Source: Glycomyces amatae (lineage in GTDB: Bacteria; Actinomycetota; Actinomycetes; Mycobacteriales; Micromonosporaceae). Taken from it: a DNA stretch of 64,000 nucleotides. The stretch lies in the NCBI RefSeq assembly GCF_020991375.1, contig NZ_JAJLQZ010000003.1, positions 310,001 to 374,000 of the forward strand. Direction: 5' to 3'. Position numbers and translations under genes: made by a program. The notes under the pieces are model-generated. The model worked only from the letters and a program-made list of their open reading frames with translations, ran no database searches and was not told the DNA's origin. Positions 18,776 to 27,468 of this stretch are shown here, one piece after another. Position 1 is the stretch's first letter, and every line of letters begins with the position of its first letter.

Positions 18776-19315
18776 TCACACCCGCTCCCAGGCGGCCGCC
18801 AGTTGGTCGCGGGTGTCCGAGAGGTACTGGGGGAGGGTCTTGGTGCGGCCGATGATCGGCATGAAGTTCGCGTCGCCGCCCCAGCGGGGGACGATGTGCT
18901 GGTGGAGGTGGCCGGCGATGCCCGCCCCCGCGACCTGGCCCTGGTTCATGCCGATGTTGAACCCGTGCGCGCCCATCGAGGAGCGCAGGACCGTCATGGC
19001 CCGCTGCGTCAGGGCGCCCATCTCGGCGACCTCCTCGACGTCGAGGTCGGTGTAGTCGGGGACGTGGCGCAGCGGCACGACCATGAGGTGCCCGGAGTTG
19101 TACGGGTACTTGTTCATCACCACGTACATGTGGACGCCGCGGGCGACGACGTTCCCGTCCGCGTCCTCCAGCTTGGGGATCTCGCAGAACGGGCAGCCCT
19201 CGACGTCGGCGTCGTCGCCGGTCGGCTTCCCCTCGCCCTGGATGTAGGACATGCGGTGCGGGGTCCACAGCCGCTCGTACCCGTCGGGGACGCCGACGCC
19301 TTCGCGCTCTTCCAC
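18776..19315 (-). CDS. HIT-family hydrolase / AP4A phosphorylase-like protein
   Basis: A 179-residue histidine-triad protein: CPFC at 41-44, then GHLMVVPLRHV, and the catalytic GHLHQHIVP with His136, His138 and His140. The family splits nucleotidyl bonds; the mycobacterial gene at this position (Rv2613c) is a diadenosine tetraphosphate phosphorylase, and the same role is inferred here. GTG 19315 is set by TAGGAT six bases upstream (leaderless). Transcribed away from the antiporter gene. Confidence 0.92.
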   Translation of the reverse strand: MEEREGVGVPDGYERLWTPHRMSYIQGEGKPTGDDADVEGCPFCEIPKLEDADGNVVARGVHMYVVMNKYPYNSGHLMVVPLRHVPDYTDLDVEEVAEMGALTQRAMTVLRSSMGAHGFNIGMNQGQVAGAGIAGHLHQHIVPRWGGDANFMPIIGRTKTLPQYLSDTRDQLAAAWERV

Positions 19316-19327
19316 GGAACGATCCTA
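19316..19327 (-). promoter_or_regulatory. -10 element for leaderless HIT gene
   Basis: TAGGAT on the minus strand is followed by six bases and then the GTG at 19315. Confidence 0.55.
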
Positions 19328-19385
19328 GGTCACGCCGGACGGCGACCGGAAACTCGACGAAATCCCTGGGGCACGTGTCAGCGGA

Positions 19386-19397
19386 TAAACTCCGGAC
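19386..19397 (+). promoter_or_regulatory. -10 element for leaderless antiporter gene
   Basis: TAAACT is followed by six bases and then the GTG at 19398; no ribosome site is present. Confidence 0.55.
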
Positions 19398-20891
19398 GTG
19401 ACGTTGCCCCAGCTGTACCTCACGGTGCTCATCGGCTGCGTCACCGTGCTGGTCTCCATCGCCGCCATCCGGGCGACCCACCGGCTGGGGCTCCCCGCGC
19501 TCCTGGTGTTCCTCGGCATCGGGATGCTCCTGGGCGAGGGCGGCGTCGGCATCCCCTTCGAGGACTTCGAGCTCGCGCAGGTGCTGGGCACGTTCGCACT
19601 GGCGCTGATCCTCATCGAAGGGGGCCTGTCGACCCGGTGGCGGGCGATCTCCGCGCAGGTGGCGCCCGCCTCGATGCTCGCCACGGTCGGTGTCGGCGTC
19701 TCGGTGACGGTGACGGCGCTGGGGGCGCACCTCCTGCTCGGATTCGACTGGCAGGCGTCGCTGATCATCGGCGCGGTCGTGGCCTCGACCGATGCGGCGG
19801 CGGTGTTCTCGGAGCTGCGCGGCATCGGCCTGCCGAAGCGGCTCAGCGGGACCCTGGAGGCCGAGTCGGGCTTCAACGACGCGCCCGCGGTGATCCTGGT
19901 GCTCGCGTTCTCGGCGGTCGAGGGGATCCCCACCACGCTCGAGCTCGTCGGCGACCTGGCGTGGCAGCTGAGCGCGGGTTCGCTCATCGGCCTGGCGGTC
20001 GGGTTCGGCGGGGCGTGGGTGCTGCGGCACCTGGCGCTGCCGGTGTCGGGCCTCTACCCGCTGGCGGTGTTCAGCCTCGGCATGGCCGCGTTCGCGGCCG
20101 CGGGGATGCTGCACGCCTCGGGGTTCATCGCCGCCTACCTGGCGGCGCTGGTCCTGGGCAACTCCCGCCTGCCGCACCGGGCCGCGACGCAGTCGTTCGC
20201 GACGGGCCTGGGCTGGGTGGCGCAGCTGGGCATGTTCATCATGCTGGGGCTGCTGGCGTCGCCGGGGAACCTCCTGCACGCGCTGGTGCCGGCGCTGGTC
20301 GTCGGCGGGGTGCTCACGCTCGTGGCACGGCCGGTGTCGGTGTGGTTGAGCCTCATGCCGTTCCGTTTCTCGCGCAGGGAGAAGACGCTGCTGTCGTGGG
20401 CGGGGCTGCGCGGGGCGGTGCCCATCGTCCTGGCGACGATCCCGCAGGCGGAGCAGTTGCCGGGGGCGAAGACGTGGTGGGACCTGGTGTTCATCCTCGT
20501 CGTGGTGTTCACCCTGGTGCAGGGGCCGACGCTGCCGTGGGTGGCGAGGCGGCTGGGGCTGTCGCAGGAGGGGGTCGTGCAGGAGGTGGACATCGAGACC
20601 GCGCCGCTGGACGCGGTGGACGGGGAGGTCCTGACGGTCACGGTGCCGAAGCGGTCGGGGCTGGCGGGTCTGCGGATCTTCGAGCTGCGGCTGCCGGAGG
20701 AGAGCGCGATCGCGGGGGTGGTGCGGGAGGAGAAGATCTTCGTCCCGGCGAAGGCGGACCGGCTGCGCTCGGGCGACCAGCTCATCGTGGTGACGAACCC
20801 GAGGGCGCGGGAGGCGACGGAGCAGCGCCTGACGGCGCTCGCGAGGGCCGGAAGGCTCGCCCGCTGGCTCGGCGAGACCGGCAAGGACTGA
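19398..20891 (+). CDS. Potassium/proton antiporter, CPA1 type with RCK_C domain
   Basis: A 497-residue protein: twelve to thirteen hydrophobic helices (residues about 5-385), then a soluble C-terminal domain with the RCK/TrkA_C pattern (GLRIFELRLPEESAIAGVVREE, then DRLRSGDQLIVVTNP). The transport core has SLIIGAVVASTDAAAVFSEL and ESGFNDAPAVILV, the CPA1 pattern with the paired Asp, close to the CvrA/YcgO K+/H+ antiporters. It should exchange K+ or Na+ for protons, gated through the RCK domain. GTG start with a leaderless promoter. Confidence 0.88.
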   Translation: MTLPQLYLTVLIGCVTVLVSIAAIRATHRLGLPALLVFLGIGMLLGEGGVGIPFEDFELAQVLGTFALALILIEGGLSTRWRAISAQVAPASMLATVGVGVSVTVTALGAHLLLGFDWQASLIIGAVVASTDAAAVFSELRGIGLPKRLSGTLEAESGFNDAPAVILVLAFSAVEGIPTTLELVGDLAWQLSAGSLIGLAVGFGGAWVLRHLALPVSGLYPLAVFSLGMAAFAAAGMLHASGFIAAYLAALVLGNSRLPHRAATQSFATGLGWVAQLGMFIMLGLLASPGNLLHALVPALVVGGVLTLVARPVSVWLSLMPFRFSRREKTLLSWAGLRGAVPIVLATIPQAEQLPGAKTWWDLVFILVVVFTLVQGPTLPWVARRLGLSQEGVVQEVDIETAPLDAVDGEVLTVTVPKRSGLAGLRIFELRLPEESAIAGVVREEKIFVPAKADRLRSGDQLIVVTNPRAREATEQRLTALARAGRLARWLGETGKD

Positions 20892-21085
20892 ATCGACCCG
20901 CCGGTGCTGCGGCGCTTCGTCCGCGGGGACGACACCGCGTCCCTGGGATGGAGTGGTCGCCTCGGGCTCGATCGGCTCGTGCCACCCGCGGCGGACCGGC
21001 TTCCTTCACGGTCGCGGACGGTGCGGGCGACCCCGAACGGCGGAAGGCCTGCGGCCTCCCCGAACCCGAACGGGTCCCGAACGCG

Positions 21086-21122
21086 TCGGGGGGCGGTCCG
21101 GCGAAGCCGGACCACCCCCCGA
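21086..21122. terminator. Long GC hairpin, probable terminator for thrS
   Basis: A 17-bp stem with one mismatch (21086-21102 with 21106-21122) around GAA. It lies ten bases past the thrS stop and 195 bases past the antiporter stop, without a U-tract. The rest of the 240-base gap shows no gene. Confidence 0.5.
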
Positions 21123-21131
21123 GGCCGATGG

Positions 21132-23147
21132 CTACTCCTCGGCCGCGGCCGAGGGGCCTTCGTTGACTCTCGAGGTGACGATCTCGACGACGTGGGCGAC
21201 CGCCTCGTCCGCGGGGACGCCGTTGCGCTGGCTGCCGTCCCGGTAGCGGAAGGACACGGTGCCCGCGTTCTGGTCGTCGTCGCCCGCGATGACCATGAAC
21301 GGGATCTTCTGGAGCTGGGCGTTGCGGACCTTCTTCTGCATCCGGTCGTCCGAGTGGTCGACCTCGGCGCGGATGCCCGCCTCGCGCAGCCTCCCGCAGA
21401 ACGCCTCCAGGTAGTCGGCGTTCTCGTCGCGCACCGGGATGCCGACGGCCTGGACCGGCGCGAGCCAGGCCGGGAACGCGCCCGCGTAGTGCTCGGTCAG
21501 GACCCCGAAGAACCGCTCGATCGAGCCGAACAGCGCCCGGTGGATCATGACCGGCTGCTTGCGGGTGCCGTCGGCCGCCGAGTACTCCAGGTTGAAGCGC
21601 GCGGGCTGGTTGAAGTCGAGCTGGATGGTCGACATCTGCCAGGTCCGGCCGATCGCGTCCTTGGCCTGGACGGAGATCTTCGGCCCGTAGAAGGCCGCGC
21701 CGCCCGGGTCGGGGACGAGGTCGAGCCCCGAGGCCTCGGCGACCTGCCGCAGGGTCGCGGTCGCCTCCTCCCACTGGGCGTCGTCGCCGATGAACTTGTC
21801 GGAGTCGCCCTTGGTCGACAGCTCCAGGTAGAAGTCGCTCAGGCCGTAGTCGCTCAGCAGCTCGAGCACGAACTCCAGCAGGCTCCGGATCTCGTCGGGC
21901 GCCTGCTCCTGGGTGCAGTAGATGTGCGCGTCGTCCTGGGTCAGGCCGCGGACGCGGGTGAGGCCCTGGACCACGCCGGACTTCTCGTAGCGGTACACGG
22001 TCCCGAACTCCGACAGGCGCAGCGGCAGCTCCCGGTAGGAGCGCCCCCGCGAGCGGAAGATCAGGTTGTGCATCGGGCAGTTCATGGCCTTGAGGTAGTA
22101 GTCGGCGCCCTCGAGCTCCATGGGGGGGAACATGCCCTCGTTGTAGTGGGGCAGGTGCCCCGAGGTGAGGAACAGGTTCTCCTTGGTGATGTGCGGGGTG
22201 TTCACCAGCTCGTATCCGGCCTTGCGCTGGCGTTCGCGCAGGTAGGACTCCATCTCGTGGCGGATGATGCCGCCCTTGGGGTGGAACACCGGCAGGCCCG
22301 GGCCCAGCTCGTCGGGGAAGGAGAACAGGTCGAGCTGCTGGCCGAGCCTGCGGTGGTCGCGCTTCTCGGCCTCGGCGAGGCGCGCGAGGTGGTCCTTCTG
22401 CTCCTGGACGGTGGGCCACGCGGTGCCGTAGATGCGCTGGAGCTGCGGGTTCTTCTCCGAGCCCATCCAGTACGCGGCGGCCGAGCGCATGAGCTTGACG
22501 GCGCCGATGAGCTTGGTCGAGGGCAGGTGCGGACCCCGGCACAGGTCGGACCAGACCTTCTCGCCGGTGCGGTCGCGGTTGTCGTAGGCGGTGAGCTCGC
22601 CGCCGCCGACCTCCATGACCTCGTCGGCGTCGGTGCCCTCGCCCTTGGTCTCGATGAGCTCGAGCTTGTAGGGCTCGTTCGCGAGCTCGGCGCGGGCCTC
22701 GTCGAGGGACGCGAACCTGCGGCGGTGGAAGGTCTGCCCCTGCTTGATGATCTGGAGCATGCGCTTCTCGACGGCCTTGAGGTCGTCGGGGTTGAACGGC
22801 TCGGCGACGTCGAAGTCGTAGTAGAAGCCGTCGGTGATCGGCGGGCCGATGCCGAGCTTGGCCTCGTGGAGCTCCTGGACGGCCTGGGCCATGACGTGCG
22901 CGGCGGAGTGGCGCATGACGTTGAGGCCGTCCGGGCTGTTCAGCGGGACGGGCTCGACCTTGGCGTCGGCCTCGGGGGACCAGGACAGGTCGCGGAGCTG
23001 TCCTTCGGCGTCGCGGACCACGACGATCGCGTTCGGTCCGCTCACGGGGAGGCCGGCGGCGGCCACCGCGTCGGCACCGGTAGTGCCAGCCGTCACCCAG
23101 AGGGGTTCGACGACGCCTGGACTCTGATTCGGTGCTGCGGAAGCCAC
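21132..23147 (-). CDS. thrS: Threonine--tRNA ligase
   Basis: A 671-residue class II synthetase: TGS domain ([13 protein letters not shown]), editing domain with [11 protein letters not shown] and the CRGPHLPST zinc-editing motif, catalytic core with MNCPMHN (zinc Cys), motif 2 [21 protein letters not shown] and motif 3 [16 protein letters not shown], and an anticodon-binding domain. It charges tRNA-Thr and clears mischarged serine. GTG 23147 is chosen because GAGGAGA precedes it; the upstream in-frame ATG at 23159 has no ribosome site and contains that Shine-Dalgarno sequence. Confidence 0.97.
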   Translation of the reverse strand: MASAAPNQSPGVVEPLWVTAGTTGADAVAAAGLPVSGPNAIVVVRDAEGQLRDLSWSPEADAKVEPVPLNSPDGLNVMRHSAAHVMAQAVQELHEAKLGIGPPITDGFYYDFDVAEPFNPDDLKAVEKRMLQIIKQGQTFHRRRFASLDEARAELANEPYKLELIETKGEGTDADEVMEVGGGELTAYDNRDRTGEKVWSDLCRGPHLPSTKLIGAVKLMRSAAAYWMGSEKNPQLQRIYGTAWPTVQEQKDHLARLAEAEKRDHRRLGQQLDLFSFPDELGPGLPVFHPKGGIIRHEMESYLRERQRKAGYELVNTPHITKENLFLTSGHLPHYNEGMFPPMELEGADYYLKAMNCPMHNLIFRSRGRSYRELPLRLSEFGTVYRYEKSGVVQGLTRVRGLTQDDAHIYCTQEQAPDEIRSLLEFVLELLSDYGLSDFYLELSTKGDSDKFIGDDAQWEEATATLRQVAEASGLDLVPDPGGAAFYGPKISVQAKDAIGRTWQMSTIQLDFNQPARFNLEYSAADGTRKQPVMIHRALFGSIERFFGVLTEHYAGAFPAWLAPVQAVGIPVRDENADYLEAFCGRLREAGIRAEVDHSDDRMQKKVRNAQLQKIPFMVIAGDDDQNAGTVSFRYRDGSQRNGVPADEAVAHVVEIVTSRVNEGPSAAAEE

Positions 23148-23281
23148 GGCTCTCCTCATTCGCGTGATCCGGCCGGAAGCCGGTGGTTGACGTTCGGGTC
23201 CATGCTAGTCGCCGTGCGGAGGGGGGGTCGAACGCGTTGAGTGCGGCGTGAGCCGCGTTGGGGAATCCTTCGGATTCGGGC

Positions 23282-23319
23282 TTGACCTTGGACCCGGGAC
23301 CAAGGTTTACGGTCGTTCC
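23282..23319 (+). promoter_or_regulatory. MerR-type promoter and operator of the metalloregulator gene
   Basis: The -35 TTGACC (23282-23287) and -10 TACGGT (23308-23313) are separated by 20 bases, the stretched spacing typical of MerR-controlled promoters. The spacer carries an inverted repeat, ACCTTGG (23285-23291) and CCAAGGT (23300-23306). The -10 is followed by six bases and then ATG 23320, so the mRNA looks leaderless. Confidence 0.8.
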
Positions 23320-23754
23320 ATGACAGCGACGATCGGTTTCTGGACCGTCGGGAGGCTCGCCGGGGAAGTCGGCGTCTCCTCCGACGCCCTCCGCCACTGG
23401 GAGCGCGAGGGGATCTTCCCCGCTCCCGAGCGCAGCCCGGCCGGGTACCGCCGGTACGGGCCCGAGGCGCTCGACCGGGCGCGGTTCATCCGCGACTGCC
23501 AGCGGGCCGGGCTGCGGCTGGCCGACATCGGGGACCTGCTGGCGGTGCGGGACACGGGCGAATGCCCGTGCGAGCCGGCCGAGCAGCACCTGGAGCGGCG
23601 CATCGGCGAGGTGGGGGCCGAGATCGCGCGGCTCGAGGGGCTGCGGGACCAGCTGACGTCGATGCTCCGGGCGGTCGAGGCGGGGACCTGCGACCCGCCG
23701 CTGCCCCGGAACTGGTGTCCCCCTGATGGAACGGCGGGAGGTGAGTACGGATGA
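23320..23754 (+). CDS. MerR-family metal-responsive transcriptional regulator
   Basis: A 144-residue regulator: winged-helix domain at residues 8-75 (VGRLAGEVGVSSDALRHWER, then SPAGYRRYG), a dimerisation helix at about 85-118, and a C-terminal metal loop. Cys82 begins the dimer helix and Cys124-x8-Cys133 forms the loop, the arrangement of MerR, ZntR and PbrR (divalent-metal sensors; Cu/Ag sensors have Ser at the first place and a shorter loop). Extra candidate ligands are Cys84 and His90. It should bind the palindrome in its own promoter and activate on metal. The stop overlaps the ATG of the Cys-rich peptide (ATGA). Confidence 0.88.
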   Translation: MTATIGFWTVGRLAGEVGVSSDALRHWEREGIFPAPERSPAGYRRYGPEALDRARFIRDCQRAGLRLADIGDLLAVRDTGECPCEPAEQHLERRIGEVGAEIARLEGLRDQLTSMLRAVEAGTCDPPLPRNWCPPDGTAGGEYG

Positions 23755-23840
23755 ACACCGACGAGTGCTGCAACTGCTGCAACGACGACGCGTGCCGTTG
23801 CGGCGGCCAGGACTGCTGCCACGGCTGCTGCGAGAAGTGA
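23751..23840 (+). CDS. 29-residue cysteine-rich peptide, candidate micro-metallothionein
   Basis: The ORF encodes 29 residues with ten Cys at 6, 7, 9, 10, 15, 17, 22, 23, 26 and 27, plus His24; the pattern is CC-x-CC, C-x-C, CC-xx-CC. There are no aromatic residues and the charge is acidic, as in metallothioneins. Its ATG overlaps the merR stop (ATGA), GGGAGGTGAG lies just upstream, and a strong terminator follows within 45 bases, so it is the last gene of the merR transcript. It probably binds thiophilic or divalent metals in the cytoplasm as a buffer or detoxifying chelator under MerR control. I do not recognise it as a named family (MymT and SmtA are longer). Function is inferred. Confidence 0.75.
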   Translation: MNTDECCNCCNDDACRCGGQDCCHGCCEK

Positions 23841-23851
23841 GGCGCAGGCGC

Positions 23852-23883
23852 CCCGCCGCCGTCCCTACGGGGACGGCGGCGGG
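23852..23883 (+). terminator. Terminator of the merR / Cys-rich peptide transcript
   Basis: A perfect 14-bp stem (23852-23865 with 23870-23883) around TACG, starting eleven bases after the peptide stop. It has no long U-tract. Confidence 0.65.
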
Positions 23884-24010
23884 CGTGTCTCGGAGGGTCT
23901 TCGCAAATCGGGCACCGGGAGGCGCCCCCGGTTCAACAATGCCCGAGGGGTCCGACCATCCGGGACCGGCGGCCCGAGCCCGGCGAGCGGCCTGATCGCA
24001 TCGACCGTGC

Positions 24011-24110
24011 ACAGTACGCCGTACAAGGCATGACGTACTGCGTACGAGGATTTTTCCGCCGTTTCACCGTGCGCCATTCGGTCGTACGCAGTACGACGTA
24101 CTGCGTACGA
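24011..24110. repeat. Cluster of GTACGCAGTAC palindromic repeats
   Basis: Three copies of a 13-base motif, CGTACTGCGTACG or its complement, lie at 24034-24046, 24083-24095 and 24097-24109, with a degenerate relative (ACAGTACGCCGTACA) at 24011-24025. The last two form a perfect 14-1-14 palindrome, 24082-24110. The cluster lies between the merR unit and the 3' end of the quinone reductase gene. It may be an operator array, or a hairpin ending the reductase transcript. The rest of 23884-24121 shows no gene. Confidence 0.7.
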
Positions 24111-24121
24111 GATGACCTGGG

Positions 24122-25087
24122 CTATTTGGCGGTGAGGACGATCTTGCCGAAGTTGCCGCCCGCGGCCATGCGCTTGTGGGCCTCGGCCGCCTCCTGGAGC
24201 GGGATCCGGGTGGTGACGACCGGTTCGATCTCCCCCGCGTCGAGCGCGGGCCAGACGTGCTCGAAGACCTCTGCGAGGATCTGGCGGCGCTGCTCCAGCG
24301 GGCGGGCCCGCAGGGTGGTGCCGGTGATCGTGGCGCGCTTGGCGAGCAGGCCGCCGAGGTGGATCTGGGCGGCGTTGCCTTGCTGGAGGCCGATGATCGC
24401 GAGGCGGCCGTCCTGGGCGAGGGCCTTGAGGTTGGGTTCGAAGTAGGCCGCGCCGATGACGTCGAGGATCGCGTCGGCGCCGCCCGCCTCCATGGCGAGC
24501 GCGGCGAAGTCCTCATTGCGGTAGTCGACGACGCGGTCGGTCCCGAGGGCCTGGAGCTTCTCGGCCCAGTCGCTCCGGGCGGTCGTCCAGGTCTCGGCGC
24601 CGGCGAGCTTGCGGGCGAACTGGACCGCGAAGGTGCCGATGCCGCCGGCGCCGCCGTGGACGAGGACGCGGCGCTTGCCGGCGGCGTTCTCGCGCAGCAG
24701 GTAGCCGATGTTGGAGTAGACGGTGGCGGCCGCTTCGGGGAGTCCGGCGGCGTCGACGAGGTCGACGTTCTCCGGTTTGGGCAGGACGAGTCCGGCGTCG
24801 ACGGCGACGTACTGGGCGTAACCGCCGCCGGGCAGGAGGGCGCAGACCTCGGCGTTGAGGAGGGCCGCGTTGTCGTCGGAGCCGACGTTGACGATGGTGC
24901 CGGAGACTTCGAGGCCGGGCCAGGCGGGCGCCCCGGGCGGACTGGGGTAGTGGCCGGCGACTTGGAGGAGGTCGGCGCGGTTGACGCCGGCGGCGGCGAC
25001 CTCGATGAGCACTTCATCGGGGCCGGTCGCGGGTTCGGGCACCTGGGCTGCGGTGAGGCTGCCGTCGGCGACGGTCATGGCAAGCAT
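24122..25087 (-). CDS. NAD(P)H quinone oxidoreductase (PIG3-like zinc-independent MDR)
   Basis: A 321-residue medium-chain reductase of the quinone oxidoreductase branch: GROES-like N-terminal domain (VAAAGVNRADLLQVAGHYPSP), and a Rossmann domain with VLVHGGAGGIGTFAVQFAR for NADPH. The catalytic zinc ligands of alcohol dehydrogenases are absent. It reduces quinones or enones with NAD(P)H. ATG 25087 is set by TAATAT six bases upstream (leaderless); a second ATG lies three codons later. Confidence 0.9.
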   Translation of the reverse strand: MLAMTVADGSLTAAQVPEPATGPDEVLIEVAAAGVNRADLLQVAGHYPSPPGAPAWPGLEVSGTIVNVGSDDNAALLNAEVCALLPGGGYAQYVAVDAGLVLPKPENVDLVDAAGLPEAAATVYSNIGYLLRENAAGKRRVLVHGGAGGIGTFAVQFARKLAGAETWTTARSDWAEKLQALGTDRVVDYRNEDFAALAMEAGGADAILDVIGAAYFEPNLKALAQDGRLAIIGLQQGNAAQIHLGGLLAKRATITGTTLRARPLEQRRQILAEVFEHVWPALDAGEIEPVVTTRIPLQEAAEAHKRMAAGGNFGKIVLTAK

Positions 25088-25099
25088 CCCCGAATATTA
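25088..25099 (-). promoter_or_regulatory. -10 element for leaderless quinone reductase gene
   Basis: TAATAT on the minus strand is followed by six bases and then the ATG at 25087. Confidence 0.6.
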
Positions 25100-25188
25100 G
25101 GACTGCCGCTGGAGGCCATGGCGTCATACCCGCCGGTAAGTCGCGTATGCGCTTTATGGAATGAGCATTCTCCTTGTGCCGCAAGGAT

Positions 25189-26157
25189 TTATGGATTCTC
25201 GCTGGAGTGCCCGGGGAAGAGGTGGGCGCCGGGGTCGATGGCGACCGCGGCGTTGTTGACGGCGGTCGCGGCCTCGCCGAAGCCGGTGGCGATGAGCTTG
25301 ACCTTGCCGGGGTAGGCGGCGATGTCCCCGGCGGCGTAGACGCGCGGCAGGTTGGTGGCCATCGTGGGGTCCACGGCGATGGTGCGGCGGTCGAGCTCCA
25401 GGCCCCACTCCCCCAGCGGCCCGAGGTCGGCGGTGAAGCCGAGCGCGGCGACGACGGCGTCGGCCGGGAGCTCCCGCGGCCCCTCGTCCTTGACGTCGAC
25501 GGCGACGCCGGTGACGCGCTCGGTGCCGTGGACGGCGGTGACCTGGGCGTTGACGACGATGTCGGTGCCGAGCGCCTTGACGCGGTCGACGGTCCCCCGG
25601 TGGGCGCGGAACTTGTCGCGGCGGTGGACGATCGTGGTGCTGCGGGCGACGCCGTGCAGGGCGAGGGCCCAGTCGAAGGCGGAGTCGCCGCCGCCGACGA
25701 TGACGACGTCCTGGCCCGCGTGGGCGGCCAGCTCGGGGACGAAGTAGACGATGCCCGCGCCGTGGAAGTCCGCGGCGGCGGGCAGGGGCCGGGGCGCGAA
25801 GGAGCCGAGGCCGCCGGTGATGAGCACGGCCTGGGTCTCCAGGCGCAGGCCGCCGGAGAGCTCGAGGACCGGTTTCCCGTCGCGGTGCTCGAGGCGCTGC
25901 GCCTGGTGGCCGAGCAGGTACGCCGGTTCGAACGGGGCGGCCTGGCGCAGGAGGTTGTCGACCAGGTCGCGTCCCTTGATCGAGGGGAACCCGGCGACGT
26001 CGAAGATCTGCTTCTCGGGGTACATGGCGGTGATCTGGCCGCCCGCCTCGGGGAGGGTGTCGAGGACGGCGGTGGCGAGGCCGCGGAAGCCCGCGTAGTA
26101 GGCGGCGAACAGGCCGGTCGGGCCCGCGCCGATGATCGCGAGGTCCACTGTCGTCAC
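25189..26157 (-). CDS. Ferredoxin--NADP reductase, thioredoxin-reductase-like type
   Basis: A 322-residue flavoprotein with the FAD site GAGPTG at 10-15, LPEAGGQITAMYPEK, and an NADPH site VGGGDSAFDWAL near 154-165. The CxxC pair of thioredoxin reductases is missing, which with MYPEKQIFDVAGFP marks the TrxR-like ferredoxin/flavodoxin-NADP reductases (FNR2, YumC). It moves electrons between NADPH and ferredoxin. GTG 26157 gives the normal family start; the frame is open to a GTG at 26217, but a TAGGAT -10 directly beside that codon makes the inner start more likely. Confidence 0.9.
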   Translation of the reverse strand: MTTVDLAIIGAGPTGLFAAYYAGFRGLATAVLDTLPEAGGQITAMYPEKQIFDVAGFPSIKGRDLVDNLLRQAAPFEPAYLLGHQAQRLEHRDGKPVLELSGGLRLETQAVLITGGLGSFAPRPLPAAADFHGAGIVYFVPELAAHAGQDVVIVGGGDSAFDWALALHGVARSTTIVHRRDKFRAHRGTVDRVKALGTDIVVNAQVTAVHGTERVTGVAVDVKDEGPRELPADAVVAALGFTADLGPLGEWGLELDRRTIAVDPTMATNLPRVYAAGDIAAYPGKVKLIATGFGEAATAVNNAAVAIDPGAHLFPGHSSENP

Positions 26158-26332
26158 TGGCAAGACGATCACCGGCTTTCGTAGGCGGCGCCGCGTCGGC
26201 TGCGGGCGATGGCTCACATCCTAGCGACCGGAGGCGCCCGGCGGGGAGGCCGCGAGCGGACCGCCGTCGCACGGGCGGGCGGACCCGGGGCTGCCACTAG
26301 ACTGGGCGCACCCCGGACCGGAAGGCGGAGTT

Positions 26333-27337
26333 TTGAGCGACACGACGGGCAGGACCGCCCTGATCACCGGCATCAGCGGCCAGGACGGCTCGTACCTGGC
26401 CGAGCTGCTGCTGGCGAAGGGCTACCAGGTCCACGGGATCGTCCGGCACACCTCGTCGCTGATCGCGAACACCTCCCGGCTGGACATGATCTACCAGGAC
26501 CCGCACGAGACGGAGCGGCGGCTGTTCCTGCACAAGGGGGACGTCACCGACGCGGGGCTGCTGGTCAACCTCATCCGGGACATCCGGCCCGACGAGATCT
26601 ACAACCTCGCCGCCCAGAGCCACGTCAGGGTCAGCTTCGACCTGCCCGACTACACGGCGAACGTCACCGCGCTCGGGGCGATCCGGCTCCTGGAGGCGGT
26701 GCGCGCCAGCGGGATCGAGGCGCGGATCTACCAGGCGTCGACCTCGGAGATGTTCGGCACGGCCGCGCCGCCGCAGCACGAGTCCACGGCGTTCCACCCG
26801 CGCAGCCCGTACGGGGTCGCGAAGCTCTTCGCGCACTGGGCGACGGTGAACTACCGGGAGTCGTACGGGATGTTCGCCGCCAGCGGGATCGCCTTCAACC
26901 ACGAGAGCCCCCGGCGCGGCGAGACCTTCGTGACCCGCAAGATCACGCGGGCCGCGGCCCGGATCGCGGCGGGGCTGGAGAAGAAGGTGTACCTGGGGAA
27001 CCTGGACGCGGTGCGCGACTGGGGCTACGCGCCGGAGTACACCGAGGCCATGTGGCGGATGCTCCAGCACGACGAGCCGGTCGACTACGTGATCGCGACC
27101 GGCCGGGCCGCCACGGTGCGCGACTTCGCCGAGGCCGCCTTCGCGCACGCCGGGCTCGACTGGCGCGACCACGTCGAGCACGACGACCGCTACGAGCGCC
27201 CGGCCGAGGTCCCGGAGCTGGTGGGCGACCCCGCCAAGATCGAGCGGGAGATCGGCTGGAAGGCGCGCGTCCACTGGGACGAGCTCGCGCGGATCATGGT
27301 CGACGCCGATCGTAATGCGCTGCGCATCGGCCCGTAA
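26333..27337 (+). CDS. gmd: GDP-mannose 4,6-dehydratase
   Basis: A 334-residue extended [15 protein letters not shown] at 13-23 (NADP site), [15 protein letters not shown], catalytic Ser/Thr-Glu in STSEMFG at 136-142, Tyr160 and Lys164 in SPYGVAK, and [16 protein letters not shown]. It turns GDP-mannose into GDP-4-keto-6-deoxymannose, the precursor of GDP-fucose, GDP-rhamnose and related sugars. No partner reductase or epimerase is next to it. TTG start with GGAAGG upstream; a -10 TAGACT lies at 26298-26303. It is divergent from the ferredoxin reductase gene. Confidence 0.93.
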   Translation: MSDTTGRTALITGISGQDGSYLAELLLAKGYQVHGIVRHTSSLIANTSRLDMIYQDPHETERRLFLHKGDVTDAGLLVNLIRDIRPDEIYNLAAQSHVRVSFDLPDYTANVTALGAIRLLEAVRASGIEARIYQASTSEMFGTAAPPQHESTAFHPRSPYGVAKLFAHWATVNYRESYGMFAASGIAFNHESPRRGETFVTRKITRAAARIAAGLEKKVYLGNLDAVRDWGYAPEYTEAMWRMLQHDEPVDYVIATGRAATVRDFAEAAFAHAGLDWRDHVEHDDRYERPAEVPELVGDPAKIEREIGWKARVHWDELARIMVDADRNALRIGP

Positions 27338-27455
27338 GCGGCTTCGCGGGCCCGGACGCGCGTCGGACCCGCCGGATAGGTTTGAGTTCAGGGGTCCCCC
27401 GGCGGGGTTACGAATCGAACAGCGCGTTCCGGGCCTTCGCGGCGGCCGCCGCGGT

Positions 27456-27468
27456 TACCATCGCGGGC
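27456..27468 (+). promoter_or_regulatory. -10 element for leaderless aldo-keto reductase gene
   Basis: TACCAT is followed by seven bases and then ATG 27469. Confidence 0.45.

Noticed and set aside
23148..23281. T-box or other riboswitch in front of thrS
   Set aside because: The leader is short and I see neither a T-box sequence nor a leader hairpin with a competing terminator.
18020..24012. Very long open frames antisense to pgsA, the HIT gene, the antiporter and thrS
   Set aside because: They run across several well supported genes and gaps and show only Arg/Gly/Ala-rich low complexity from high GC codon bias.
25160..25171. GAATG-AG-CATTC inverted repeat upstream of the quinone reductase
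   Set aside because: It is short, lies within the spacer between two genes on one strand, and has no second copy or link to a promoter element.
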